64,000 nucleotides of DNA, taken from Asparagus officinalis (Eukaryota > Streptophyta > Magnoliopsida > Asparagales > Asparagaceae). Below are positions 1 through 10,512 of this stretch, piece after piece. A model generated the notes under the pieces. That model was not told the origin of the DNA, did no database searches, and saw only the letters and a list, made by a program, of their open reading frames with translations. The stretch covers positions 118,128,290-118,192,289 of the forward strand of contig NC_033794.1 of NCBI RefSeq assembly GCF_001876935.1. Direction: 5' to 3'. Within the stretch, counting starts at the first letter, position 1. The number at the start of each line of letters is the position of its first letter. Made by a program: the position numbers and the translations under genes.

Positions 1-1
1 A

Positions 2-1026
2 GGGGGTGGTAACGAGAATGCTAACGAAGACTCAGGTGAAAGCTTGAAGATTAAAAACCTCGAGAGCAAAATCAATACGTTGATTTCCGCTCAAGAGATG
101 AAGAAGACGGGCATTCCTTGTCCCTACCCAAGAGAATGGGAATCAATCCCCTACCCGGCGATGTTTAGTCTAATTAACTTCACGCCATTCGATGGGAATG
201 GTTCACTCACTCAGCATTTGATTTACTTCAAATCGCACCTGGGTGTCATCTTTGGTAATGAACCTCTGATGGTACGGTCCTTTGTTGGCACTCTTCGTAG
301 AACCGCCTTCGATTGGTATCGTCGCCTCAAGCTAGGAAGCGTGAGCAGCTAGGACGACATGGAAACTAAGTTCCTCGCCAATTTCTTCGACGACGACACC
401 GAAATATCCATCGGAACGTTACTTGATGAAAAACAAAAAGACGGGGAGTTGGTCGACACCATCGTCAAAAGGTTCCGGAACAAGGCGATGAATTGTCGGG
501 ACCCGATCACTGAGGAGTTCATTCTCCAGACTTGCCACAACAACCTTGCACTAGACGTGTTGGAAGTAATGGGAACAGCACCGTCTGACACTTGGAAAGA
601 CTTGAAGGTGCGCGGTGAACAAGCCGAACGCTTCCTCCGAAGGAAGAAGGCCGAGAGGAACCGACCGACGGTTAATCCGCTGAACTCAAACTTCGCCTCT
701 CGTGGTAAGGGAAAGGCACCTGCAGCTGCTGATGGTGCTAATTAAACGTCACAACAGCAATCCCGAAGGTAGCAAAAGACTTCGGGTCTGAGACTCCAAA
801 AAGAGTACTCTTTCAAGGACGAAGACGTTCCAGCCATCTTCGAATCCCTCCTTGAAAGTAACAAGATCAAGCTACCACCTATCACAAATCAGGAGGAAGC
901 TGACAACACGACGGATCCAAAGTACTGTGCATACCACAAGAGGGTCCTTCATCCCACCAAGGATTGCTTTACTCTCAAGAATAGCATTCAGACCTTGGTT
1001 GAAGCCGGCGTCATAACGCTAAGGTA
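2..1026 (+). pseudogene. gag: Gag C-terminal half, family A copy 1
   Basis: Frame 2 continues a gag frame from before the window. The capsid-like core (about 110-640) is nearly identical to the intact gag at 23144-25999. It is followed by a basic, Gln-rich linker and a C-x2-H-x4-H-x4-C zinc-knuckle variant (CAYH...H...C, about 925-975) typical of Tat Gag. The frame is broken by TAG at 350-352, where the intact copy has Trp, and by TAA at 743-745 plus another stop just after. The last residues (GVITLR) and the stop at 1026 match the 25999 stop of the other gag-only copy. It is not translatable as one protein. Confidence 0.9.
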
Positions 1027-1532
1027 AGCTAGTTGAGAACGGCACCACTCCGACAAGTATAAGAGTATAAACTGCTTCTCGATACTCCGACAAGTATAAG
1101 AGTATAAACTTCTTATCAACACTCCGACAAGTATACGAGTATAAACTGCTTCTTAATACTCCAATAGGTATATGAGTCTAAACTGTTTCCCAATCTTGAC
1201 GGAAAATTCCTGGAGAATCATATATTCTTAAGGATAACCCAAACATGCGATTGAGGATAACGTACTCCTCGTTATACCCAGTTCTGCAAGAAAGCTGGGG
1301 GTGGATAATTCGTGTAACGGGAAGTTCCCGAAAGAATGTTAATATTATTAGGGATAACCCGATCAATATGAACAAAGTGATGAACACTAAATCCCCCACC
1401 GATTAGACTAATTAACGGTGGGACCACCAAATTATATCAAGTTTAATCCATTCAAACTTCCGCTATGTTCGAGCACTCAACACTTTCGTAGTTAGAGTCC
1501 GGATGTAATGCTTAGAATTTTAATCTGTCACC

Positions 1533-1801
1533 TGGTCAAACATTCCTATAGTTAGGACCACAGCCAAAATCTCCTCTCGATTCACTCCATGAACGAGAGG
1601 TCCACTTTCAAATCGGGTGATCAAACCTTCCTACAGTTAGGATCACCTCAAACTCCTGCTTGGTCAAACCTACCTACAGTAAAGACCAAAACAACAATTC
1701 ACTATCGATAAACGAGAAATTCACCTTTAGTTCGGTAATCAAACCTTCTGACAGTTAGGATTATCCAAATTTTTCGATTCTCGGAGTGGAGGTCCTACTC
1801 C
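1533..1801 (+). repeat. Hairpin array with constant loop (copy 1)
   Basis: Four inverted repeats share a loop close to AAACCTTCCTACAGTTAG. The stems are TGGTC/GACCA (1533-1560), GGTGATC/GATCACC (1616-1647), TTGGTC/GACCAA (1660-1689) and GGTAATC/GATTATCC with a one-base bulge (1734-1766). A further hairpin GGAGTGG/CTACTCC with loop AGGTC lies at 1783-1801. Stem sequences differ but stay paired. The same series is present at 26403-26838 and 44846-45090. Confidence 0.8.
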
Positions 1802-2274
1802 TAGTTTCATCTTTTCGGATTCTGGGGGTGGAGATCCCACCTCGAGTCTCCTTTCCAGCTGAAGATAGAATATAAAATTCTTCTTCTTTAGTGTCGGGAG
1901 ATAGAATATAAAATTCTTCCTCTCCCATTTTCGGTTTGTCTTTGCCCCAAGAGAAGACACCACCTTTTTTAACTCTCAAAATCTGTGCCTCACAGGTACA
2001 GGGAATTTTATCCCAAATACTAAGTAGGGATAAGTCAACACCTAACACGCGTTGCCGGTTTAGTCTTTCACCGATTGAAGAAGACACTAGAATTCCAGTC
2101 TAGGAAGTTTATCCCGAATCCTAAGCAGGGATAAGTCTGCGCCTAACACGCGCTGCCGGTTTAGTATTTTTCCGTAGAAAAAGACACCAGAGTTCGATTC
2201 TAGGGTATTCTATACTGAAACCTAAGTAAGGATAAGTCTGCGCTTAACCCGCGCTGCCGGTTAGTTCCTAACCG

Positions 2275-3140
2275 TTAAAAAGAACACTCGTCCGCATATT
2301 CAACATTGCGGCAGGTTGTTATTAATAACGCCAAAATCCATGCCTTACACGCATGGGGAATTTCATCCTGAATCCTAAGAAAGGATATGGAACGGATTTA
2401 GACAATCCGCATGCTAGCCTGACTCAAACGGTAGTCGGTAAAGGCTAATCAAACCCGTTGAAGGCTGGGGGTTAGCCAAAAATCCTCAAGTCAACGCCTA
2501 ACACGCGTCGCCGGGTTGCCTATTCCCGTAACAAATGGTAAAGCCTATGTATTCAACATCATAGCACAAAGTCTAAGGGAGTTCATTCCTTTAGTGCAAC
2601 GTCACATGCGGAACGGATTAAAACAATCCGCATGTAAGCCCGATTCAAATGGTAATCGGTAAGAGCACGTTAAATCCGTTGAAGGCTGTGGGTTAGCCAA
2701 AAACCCTAAAGTCAACGCCTAACACGCGTCGCCGGGTAGTCTATTCTCGTGAGAAAGACGAAGTCTACGTATTCAATATCGTAGCACTAAGAGCGTTAAC
2801 TCTCTTAGCACAACGTTACATGCGGAACGGATTTGTACAATTCGCTTGCTAGCCAGACTCAAACGGTAGTCGGTAAAGGCTTATCAAACCCGTTTAAGGC
2901 TGGGGGTTAGCCAAAAATCCTAAAGTCAACACCTAACACGTGTCGCCGGGTAGCCTATTCCCGTAACAATGGCGAAGTCTATGTATTCGACATCATAGCA
3001 CAAAGTCTCAGAGAATTCACTCTCTTAGCACAACGTCACATGCGGAACGGATTTAGATAATCCGCATGCTAGCCCGACTCAAACGGTAGTCGGTAAAGGC
3101 TTATCAAACCCGTTGATGGCTGAGGGTTTTCCAAAAATCT
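2275..3140 (+). repeat. Tandem repeat of about 217 bp
   Basis: The word CCTAACACGCGTCGCCGGG recurs at about 2495, 2717 and 2932 (ACACGTG variant), giving a period of 215-220 bp. Degenerate copies extend on both sides, and a final truncated unit ends near 3140. Each unit holds two short inverted repeats, ATGCGGA/TCCGCAT and CCGACT/AGTCGG. A single diverged unit is visible in the pol-bearing relative at about 45540-45880. Confidence 0.8.
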
Positions 3141-3204
3141 TATAAATACGAGAGTCAATGACGCATCAGCTTCATTAGTTAGTCTCGTGACTTTAGCATC
3201 CAAC

Positions 3205-3450
3205 GACATTCGAAACCCTAGGGTCAACGCCGGTCAACGCGTAACCCTAGGTCAACGCCAGTCAAAGCGTTACGATCAGAAAGTTAACGTATGACGTTCA
3301 AAACCCTAAGGTCAACGCCAGACAACGCGTAACCCTAGGTCAACGCCAGTCAACGCGTTGTGATCAAAAAGTCAACGTACGACGTTCAAAACCCTAGGGT
3401 CGACGCCGGTCAACGCGTAACCCTAGGTCAGCGCCAATCAACGCGTTGCA
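3205..3450 (+). repeat. Tandem repeat of 88-89 bp with telo-box words
   Basis: Three units begin with AAACCCTAGGGTCAACGCC or variants near 3212, 3300 and 3389. Each unit also contains CGTAACCCTAGGTCAACGCC. AAACCCTA is identical to the plant telo-box motif. The repeat lies about 430-670 bp upstream of the LTR. Confidence 0.75.
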
Positions 3451-3861
3451 ACAAAAGAATCAATACTCCAATAAGGTATATGAGTATAAACTGTTCCCTA
3501 TTTTTGGTTGAGAAGTTCCTGGAGAATATTTTTAAATATTCTTAAGGATAACTCAACAACACTACGCCGGACAACGCGTAGCAAATAAAGACTTAACGCC
3601 AACATTCAAGGGTCGGTTCTATGTTGAACCAACAAACATGAGCTAAAGATCATAAAATCAGGAATCGACTTCAAATTCGAAATTCCGACAACGGTCAGAC
3701 AATAAATGCAGCACCGAAAACCTTACAGACATTCGACAAAGCATCGAATAGCCTGAAGGATTGAAAGAATCAAGAATAGAAGCTACTCCAAATGTCCCGA
3801 AGGATGGGACAATCATATCCAAAGTATTCCAGACTCTTCTATAAAAGAACGAGGCTAAATT

Positions 3862-3878
3862 ACTTTGGAGGGCGTATC
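3862..3878 (+). promoter_or_regulatory. Polypurine tract of copy 1
   Basis: A purine-rich stretch (CTTTGGAGGGCG) lies directly before the LTR start. The homologous position at 39030-39049 reads CTTTGGAGGGGGGGGGG, also directly before an LTR. This is the expected plus-strand primer site. Confidence 0.65.
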
Positions 3879-4756
3879 TGTAGGCGTATAAAATTGCTTA
3901 TAGATCCCTTAGCACAACTCAGCACAAACCGACGAACTAACGAGGCGACGAGGTTAACGAATCGCACGCAAACAACGAAATAAATCCACTTGCGTGCGGA
4001 ATCAAGCTAACGGGTTGAAGAATCAACGAGTCATCCATCCAAGGGCGGACTCGGAGGAATCACGATCGAATCAAGATCAGTTTCGGACTTGAACTCAGAA
4101 GTAAATTTACTAGCAAATCAGGAATCGGATCTACTGCCAAATCAGATCAACAAATCAGAGTCCGAATCAACCACGAGACCAGTATAAATAGGCCAGGGGT
4201 GTTCATTTGTAAAAGGTTGGAATTTTTGGAGGCGAAGCTCTGCTGGATTCAAGGCTCAGAATTAAGAAAGATTGAAGCTTTGAGACTTTGAAGACTTGAT
4301 CATCCAGATCCGGTGCTCGGCGATCGTCAACGCCAAATAAAGGCGAGAGGAACCGGATCTCAAATCGGATCTCAGATCTATGCAGGCACACTCCGGATCA
4401 AAGCTTGGTCTTTGATCCTGAGAACTAAAGGCTACTATTTCCTTGGCGAAATAGTACCCTCGGCTATTATTTCCTTGGTGAAATAATACCCGTCGTATTG
4501 CGTAGATCCGACCGGATCTAGATCGCGCGGTGGTCCACGGATAAACCCCGTCGCAGGCGAAGAACCCACGCAAGCGAGCGACCGCAAAACAGGAGCTCGC
4601 GATTTGTTCGACAAAAGAGAAAAGTTGTAATTTTTATTTTCTTTTTTGATCTCGTTGTAACCGGATCTTATAAAAAGACCGGATCTTTGTAACCGATAAA
4701 CGATTACTTGAGTGCAATGGAATCAATGAAGAAAGATACGATTTTTCTCGCGAACA
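3879..4756 (+). repeat. 3' LTR of family A copy 1 (878 bp)
   Basis: It starts TGTAGGCGTATAAAA and ends CGCGAACA, matching the LTR starts at 22047 and 54861. A TATA box (TATAAATA, 4183-4190) and a second TATA-like word (TATAAAAAG, 4669-4677) are present. It lacks the inverted-repeat cluster found upstream of TATA in the other copies, which accounts for part of its shorter length. In-frame ATGs near 4717 (ATGGAATCAATGAAG) match the proposed gag start in the other LTRs. Confidence 0.9.
4433..4488 (+). other. Twin leader hairpins (copy 1)
   Basis: There are two consecutive hairpins. The first is TACTATTTC/GAAATAGTA with loop CTTGGC (4433-4456). The second is TATTATTTC/GAAATAATA with loop CTTGGT (4465-4488). 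Both have perfect 9-bp stems. They lie about 245-300 bp downstream of the TATA box, so they would be in the transcribed leader. Homologous hairpins in other LTRs keep the loop and change both sides of the stem. Confidence 0.8.
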
Positions 4757-5580
4757 CCTTGTTAATAGTTCCCCCATCAAATTTTTTTAGTGTTATCATG
4801 GATTGAAACAGGGCGACCCCCTATCCTTCATGTTGTTTATTTTAGTGGTAGATGTGCTTAATAAAATGCTATTGAATAGTGTGTCTTCGGGTGATCTTTC
4901 GAAGCTCATCCTTAAAGGTGAGCTTAACTTAATTAAATCCCTCCAATTTGTTGACGACACTCTTATTTTTAGCAAGGTTAGTCACCATGACTTGGGTGTC
5001 CTCAAAACAATCTTCTATGTCTCTTAAAACATTTCTAGTCTTAGCATCAATTACGCCAAAACGAACCTCTCCTACCTAGGTAAAATCCCTCAAAAAGGAA
5101 AACATCTTTCTAACTTCTTAACTACACACTAGATTCTCTTCTGTTCTCTTACCTTGGTCTACCTTTTAAAAGAGGCGCTCTTAGGCGCGACTGACAACCA
5201 TTGCCAATCAGACTCACTTCTGTTCTCTTCTGTTCTCTAAAAACCTCTCTTCATGGAAAAATAAAACACTCTCCATTAGCGACAGACTCACTCTCATGAA
5301 TTCAGTTCTCTCTTCCCTTCCTCTTTACTATATATCCTTTTCAAATTACCAATCAGGCTCACCAAGATAATTGATAAAATTAAGAGGAACTTTCTACGGG
5401 ATGGGAACTAAGAGACCTCTAGACCCAAATGCTTAGTCAGAATGGCAGTCAAGGTCTATAAACAACAAGAGGGGGGGGGGGGTCTTGGAGTTATCGACGC
5501 TTCCCATCTTCAACCAAGCCCTCCTATCTAAATGGATCTAGAAAATTCTTGATTGTAACTCCTTCATCGGTGGTGATGTG
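4757..5580 (+). pseudogene. LINE (non-LTR retrotransposon) reverse transcriptase fragment
   Basis: The translation around 4800-5027 has KQGDPLS and LQFVDDTLIF, the motif pair of plant L1-type RT. Downstream frames (5030-5560) resemble the RT C-terminal region and the zf-RVT-like segment (words such as SWKNKTLSISDRLTLMNSVL and GGGLGVIDASH). Several stops and frameshifts occur, including one just before KQGDPLS and a poly-G run of about 12 at 5469-5482. No endonuclease domain or poly(A) tail is seen. The left edge is the family A LTR; the right edge near 5580 is not sharply defined. Confidence 0.8.
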
Positions 5581-5658
5581 ATGCTGATTGCCGCTGTTAG
5601 CCTGACCTAGGGGTTCACCGCTTCGAATCTTATTCTGACGCTCGCCATCCTCTAAAAG

Positions 5659-6210
5659 TTGGAGGATGACCTATGCAGGACGACTACCGTCATTAGTCAA
5701 GGCGTTGGGAGATATTACGACGTGCTCCCCCTCGTGGATCAGACATGTGGGCGGCCCTCAGCTTGCCCAACGATGCGAGCGAGAGCTCCCTTGGAGCGGT
5801 TAATGTACCGCCTAGAGGCGCTGGTGCACGCTAACCCCAAAGCGAGAGCTCCCTTGGAGCGGTTAATGTACCGCCTAGAGGCGCTGGTGCACGCTAACCC
5901 CAAAGACGAGCCGACGCCTCTCGTGATGAGTGCGTTGTTCGAGTGCGAAGCTTTGGCCAGGCGCATCCTGGAGAAGGAGGCCAAGCTTAAGCACCTATGC
6001 AAGCAGCATCGCGCCTTGCTGGCTAAGATGAATGCCTATCTTGATGCTACTTTCTTTATGGATGCAGGGTCCTTCGAGGGAGAGGAGAACCTGATGAAGC
6101 TCGAGCGTGAGAAAGTGTGGGTCTGTCGTGTCGCTGAGGCGGAGGCAAAGTCGCTTCAGATCCTTTGTCAGGAAGAGGAAGATGGTGCGGCTGCCCTCGC
6201 TAAGCTTTAG
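5659..6210 (+). pseudogene. Coiled-coil ORF, probable antisense ORF end of the minus-strand Tat element
   Basis: A 183-residue open frame. The second half (about residues 95-183) is charged and helix-forming, rich in Leu, Glu, Lys and Ala, like a coiled coil. Residues 40-82 are an exact in-frame duplication of a 21-residue unit (63 bp, 5779-5904). I do not recognise a family. Its strand is opposite to the Tat pol at 17923-22046, and it would lie downstream of that pol once the Tekay insertion is removed. This is the position of the antisense ORF known in some Tat elements. Only the C-terminal part would be present. The assignment is inference. Confidence 0.4.
5779..5904 (+). repeat. Exact 63-bp in-frame tandem duplication
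   Basis: Two identical 63-bp units start GCGAGAGCTCCC at 5779 and 5842, encoding ARAPLERLMYRLEALVHANPK twice. Identity between units suggests a recent event. Confidence 0.9.
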
Positions 6211-6792
6211 TAGCGACAGGAGGAGAAGGTCCGAGATAGGCACGCGACGTCGCGGATGTCAAGGCTAGGATCATCGCCTTCATCCTGTTGAAGTTAATTT
6301 AGAATATTTCTATTGCACTGCTGTAATTTTGCTAATGCTAGTTGCATCTTTGTCTAAAAACATGATGTGTTTTTTTAAACTCAGCTTGGAATGGCTCCTT
6401 ATGCTTTTGGTTATTTACTATTTTGCATGCACAGCCCTTTCTTTATTTTTTGCGTTGACCTATGCTTTAGGATGTTTGGTTAATCCTTGATAGTCATCGT
6501 GTTTGACTTGTCTTTATCGAGTGTTGCTTGAGTCGGGCTAGCTGCGTTGTTGCCCCTCAGCGTAGTGAGTCGTCGAGGAGCTTATCTTAGACTTAATTGC
6601 TAAGATTCTCTTCCACTCTAGGCTGTTCACAGTGTGGGGTCGGGTTAACCCCGACTCTCGCGTTGTAGTTCAGGCAGGTTTAAGATATTAAAGATTAACA
6701 ATCTAACGCAAACAGAGCAGTTGCTTGTGCATGCGACCAAATTAAGGTCCCAACAATGACCCGCAATTTGGCGGGTTGCTGTTTGGGGGTCG
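6211..6792. other. No gene seen; probable Tat 3' region
   Basis: I see no coding signal. The segment is the left flank of the Tekay insertion and ends with the duplication GGTCG (6788-6792). By the duplication it was contiguous with 17928 onward before the insertion. Confidence 0.5.
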
Positions 6793-9261
6793 TGTAAAAA
6801 TCAATATTTTTATACAAGGTTTTATAGGAGGTCCACAATTATTGTTGTGGTGTAGAAAGCTTTATGAATAGGTCCACATCATGTTTAAAAAAAAATGAGG
6901 GTTCTCAAAGGCCCACCTAGAAAGCCCACTTCACCCATGTCTTCGTTTAAGAGATTCAAGATGATTCTTTTTCTTTTTTTGGTTTTTTTTTAAAATCAAA
7001 ATGCCGTGATTTTAGCTCCAAATCAAAAAAAATAACGTGGGATTTTTTTTAGTTTCCTTGTTTGTTTTTACCCATTTAACCAAATTTAAAAACAAATTCC
7101 TTAATTTTAGGAATTTTTAAATTTTTACTTTCCCCTTTATATATATCCTCACTTCTTCTTTCATATAAAAAAAACAAAAAAAAAAAAAGAGAAAAAGAAG
7201 CAACAGAGAACAAGAGAAGGGAAGGAGACGGACATTTGGTTTTTTTCTTTTGGAGTTCATAGTCTTTTCTTTGACAAATCGGCAAGCATTCTTTTCCTCA
7301 AATATTATATTTTTTTAGATTATTATTTTTGATTTTTGTTCATTCATGCAAACATTTTTTTTCACTGGATTATATATATTTTGCTATGAAATTTTAATAT
7401 TTGTAAGTCATCAACTTGGTGTATGTATATGATAATAGGTTTAATGGCATCCGTTGTAAATATTTTGATGGCATGAGCTGTAAATATTTTGATGGCATGA
7501 ACTGTAAATAATTAAAACTTTATGACAATATACATAACCGGTCATTGATGTAGAGTTTTAATATTTGTAAGTTATCAAGGTGCTGTATGTTGATATGATA
7601 ATAGGTTGAATGACATTCGTTGTAATTAATTTGAGGGCAAGAGCTGTAAATAAGTATGACCAAAATGGTTCCATCTTTGGGATCTTGTACTTTTAATATA
7701 TAGTTAGTTATTAAACTTTCGGTATAGATTTTGTTTTTTTCATTTGTGTGATTATTAAACTTTCGGTATAGATCTTGTACCTTTAATTATTTTGAGGTCA
7801 TGTATATAGATTTTGTTTTTTTCATTTGTGTGATTATTAAACTTTCGGTAATAGCATGCAATTGACAAGGCTTGAGGGTAACATGGTTAGATATTTTGTG
7901 TCCGATGTAGTAGTCAATGGTTTGACCCTTTAAACCCATTCACTTTTTTTTTCTTCTTTGTATAATCCTAGGTTTCTGGTCATGTCTTTTTGGTTAAAAA
8001 AAATTATTTTGACTATTAGTTTGTTTACTAAATTTTAGACTTATATTATTTATCAAATTCTCTCTTTTTGTCCTTTAAAAAATATTAGTTCTCGTACCAG
8101 TTTTTTTACTTATATTAATTTTAGTGAACTTGTCAACTCATTTTGTGTAACTTGTTATGCTATGAAATAGATTGTGCGGTTGAATTCAGTGTTAATCAGT
8201 AAATGTCATCAAATAGGCTAGACTGTGCATGAAGACGTCTTCCGTCCAAAAATATAATTTATAAGTGTGTTTTTCATAGCATGGCTACGCTCTCGATATC
8301 GATATCCTGATATGTGATTTTCCTTGGCTATTATTATTATAGCATCGACTAGACGATGCACTCCTCTTGATTAGACATGTTTTGGACCATGGTTATCTTT
8401 CATAGTTTTACCGAAGCCGTTCCACAGAATCCCTGTGGTTAGTGCACAACATTTCATGCACAGTTACTTAGATTAAACAGACAACATGGGGTTTAATAAA
8501 AGGGGAATTGGACGGAGAATATAACATGTATATAAGCGGGTTTGTGCGTATTCTTGATATCCTGGTATATATATATATGAGAACTAAGGGCCCATCATGA
8601 CTTGAAGCCGTGTTCCCGGGACGGTTTACGGGAAACCGACTTATATATATGAAATATTCTTCTCTAATTCAAATAACATCTAAAACAGTAATAACAGGCT
8701 TGTGTGTCTTGTGGTTGACCTATTTGATATCTATAATTAGCATTTTTTTTACCGTTAATGGAGTTTTTATTATTTTTCCATGCCACATTACACTTATACG
8801 TGCACTATTCCTTCATTTTACATGCTTGTTGGGAGTTTCCTGACTCCCCTGGGGTTTGTATGCCCCAGATTCGGGAACTGTTCTTTCTTCGCAGGACCGA
8901 GAGTATTTCGAGGGGCAGGCTCAGCTGCAGTGATCACCGTTCCTTCTATCAGTTCTCCAGTTCAGTTGTTTTAGGTAGTTATTTGGTTTAGTTTATTTTT
9001 CTTTAGCCCCAGTTGGCTCTCCAGACTATGGTGTATTTTTTTCTCTTTAGAGATTTGTGAACTTTTCATAGAACTATGGAAATTTTCTGATATTTCTTTA
9101 TCTATACATTTCTTTTTTTATTATCTTGGTTACATGCTCTTTGGTATAGTTTTGGCTTTATCTGTATACAGGATGATCTAGAGGCGTGAATGCGATCGTA
9201 TGGTTGTATTGCCGACCGAGTCATGCTCCGAACTATTACATTTTGGAACCGGGGCGTGATA
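6793..9261 (+). repeat. 5' LTR of the Tekay element (2469 bp)
   Basis: It starts TGTAAAAATCAATATTTTT and ends CCGGGGCGTGATA, where the 3' LTR has CCGGGGCGTGACA, so the terminal CA has become TA. A TATA-rich core (TTTATATATATCC) lies near 7133-7147. Repeated words such as GATGGCATGA.CTGTAAAT (7460-7510) and ATTATTAAACTTTCGGTA (7700-7850) occur. No palindrome cluster is seen upstream of its TATA, unlike most other LTRs in this window. Short ORFs here are duplicated in the 3' LTR and are not genes. Confidence 0.93.
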
Positions 9262-9271
9262 AGGTTTTTAT

Positions 9272-9284
9272 TGGTATCAGAGCC
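9272..9284 (+). promoter_or_regulatory. Primer-binding site (tRNA-iMet type)
   Basis: TGGTATCAGAGCC, the classic plant initiator-Met primer site, lies 10 bp after the 5' LTR end. Confidence 0.9.
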
Positions 9285-9453
9285 AGGTTTAGGAATTGTT
9301 GTGTCGTCCTGTATACACATAGAAACTAAGATTGAGCCAAAAATAGAGCATGTATAGAATGCGTCCTTTTCTTTTCAGAAATACATCCTTTGACTCCCAT
9401 TTTCCGTGATTCTCCAGTCCTAAACTCGACCCCTCTTTTTTTAGGTGATCTCT

Positions 9454-10512
9454 ATGGCCCCAACCCGTCGACCCGTCGCTCTAGTTGTCCCTGCAGGATA
9501 CCAAGTCGATCAGGCTGATCTTACATAAGCGATTAGGGAGCTGGGAGCTCAAAATCGCCAAAGGGACGGGCAACGACAGGTTGCAAGGCCGGGTAATGTG
9601 TCTGATTTTTGGAAGCTCAACCCACAAAACTTTGCTAGGACTGAAGGCGGATATGAGGCTGAGATGTGGTTACAAACCATGGATCGCCTATTGAGGACAG
9701 CCAAGATACCAGATGACGACCGAGTCGATATTGTGCAGCTACAACTTAGTAATGTAGCCAGAACATGGTGGGATACAGAGGAGGAGAAGCTGCCTAAGCC
9801 AGTTTCATTGGAGACATTCCGGGAGAGTTTCCTAGAGGCATTTTTTCCGAAGACAGCTCGTCTTGAGATGCAAAGACAGTTTGTTATGCTAAGACAGAGA
9901 GCTAGTACTGTAGATGAGTATGCAGCAGAATTTTCCAAGCTCAGCAGGTTTGCCCTGGCGATGGTGTCGAATAAGGTGGATAAGGGACAAAGGTTCATGC
10001 AGGGTCTAAATTTTGAGATCCAGACTCAGATTTATAGTCAGAAGGGGGTTGAGACTTATGCGGATGTCCTAGAGGCAGCTCGGAAAGCAGAACAGCTGAT
10101 TGGGATCATGAGCTCAGTGAAGAGAGGGGAAAACAAGCGCCCTGCAGGACAGAACTCAGGAGGCAACCAGCAGAAGCCTCAAACCGGAGGAGCACCAGCC
10201 AAGCGCCAGCAGATAGGGACTCCAAGACCAGCTCCACAACCAACCAACATGATTTGTCATTTATGCAGCAAGCCGGGGCACATAATGAAGGACTGCAAGA
10301 GAGCTAACGGGTTATGCCTAGCATGTGGGGCGGCAGATCATCAGCTTTCCACTTATCCCAGTAAAGGAGTTTTAAGAGGATATTCAGGTAGAGCGATAGT
10401 GCCAGCAAGGCAGGCTAGACCGGGTGGGCAACAGTTGAGGCCACTACTTCCTACGCAGCAGCAGATGTTTCAAGGACATCAGAGGGGTCAGCAATTTCAA
10501 GGCCAGAGATAG
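9454..10512 (+). pseudogene. gag: Tekay Gag
   Basis: The first suitable ATG is at 9454 (MAPTRRPVA). A TAA stop follows near 9523, after which the frame stays open to TAG at 10510. Retrotransposon Gag core words are clear (FARTEGGYEAEMWLQTMDRL, VARTWWD, FRESFLEAFFPKTAR, EFSKLSRFA). A nucleocapsid follows near 10254-10296 with a CCHC knuckle (C-HLC-SKPGH-IMKDC) and a degenerate second one (CLACGAADHQLSTYP). The stop at 10510 is followed by more stops before the protease, so Gag-Pol cannot be made. Confidence 0.9.

Larger units (their letters stand above)
1027..3878 (+). other. 3' noncoding region of family A copy 1
   Basis: There is no coding signal here; the ORFs are short and unlike any family. 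The region holds several repeat systems, listed separately: repeated TATGAGTATAAACTG-like words (1040-1190), hairpins with a constant loop (1533-1766), three or more units of a roughly 217-bp repeat (2275-3140), and an 88-89-bp repeat (3205-3450). A GAGTATAAACTG block recurs at about 3475, next to a GTTCCTGGAGAATATT word also found at 26180 and 44530, which shows that this region is shared with the gag-only and pol-bearing relatives. Confidence 0.75.
1..4756 (+). mobile_element. Gag-only (TR-GAG-like) Tat-lineage LTR retrotransposon, right part (family A copy 1)
   Basis: The window opens inside gag. The order is gag (to 1026), about 2.85 kb of noncoding DNA, a purine tract and an 878-bp LTR ending at 4756. 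No protease, RT, RNase H or integrase lies between gag and the LTR. The 22047-27274 copy has the same gag stop and the same sequence straight after it, so the gag-only layout is inherited rather than a private deletion. The right flank (CCTTG, 4757-4761) is the predicted target duplication, but the left end is outside the window. The host sequence is a LINE. Assignment to Tat rests on gag similarity to the pol-bearing copy at 54861. Confidence 0.85.

Noticed and set aside
5469..5482. Poly-G run
   Set aside because: A homopolymer in a decayed LINE; could be a sequencing artefact and has no supporting context.
8610..8991. Small plus-strand ORFs, duplicated at 17272-17842, looking like a conserved pair of genes
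   Set aside because: They lie in the two LTRs of one element, so the similarity is LTR identity, and the frames end differently.
9272..9284. Match to a tRNA sequence
   Set aside because: Only the 3' end of tRNA-iMet is matched; it is a primer-binding site, not a tRNA gene.
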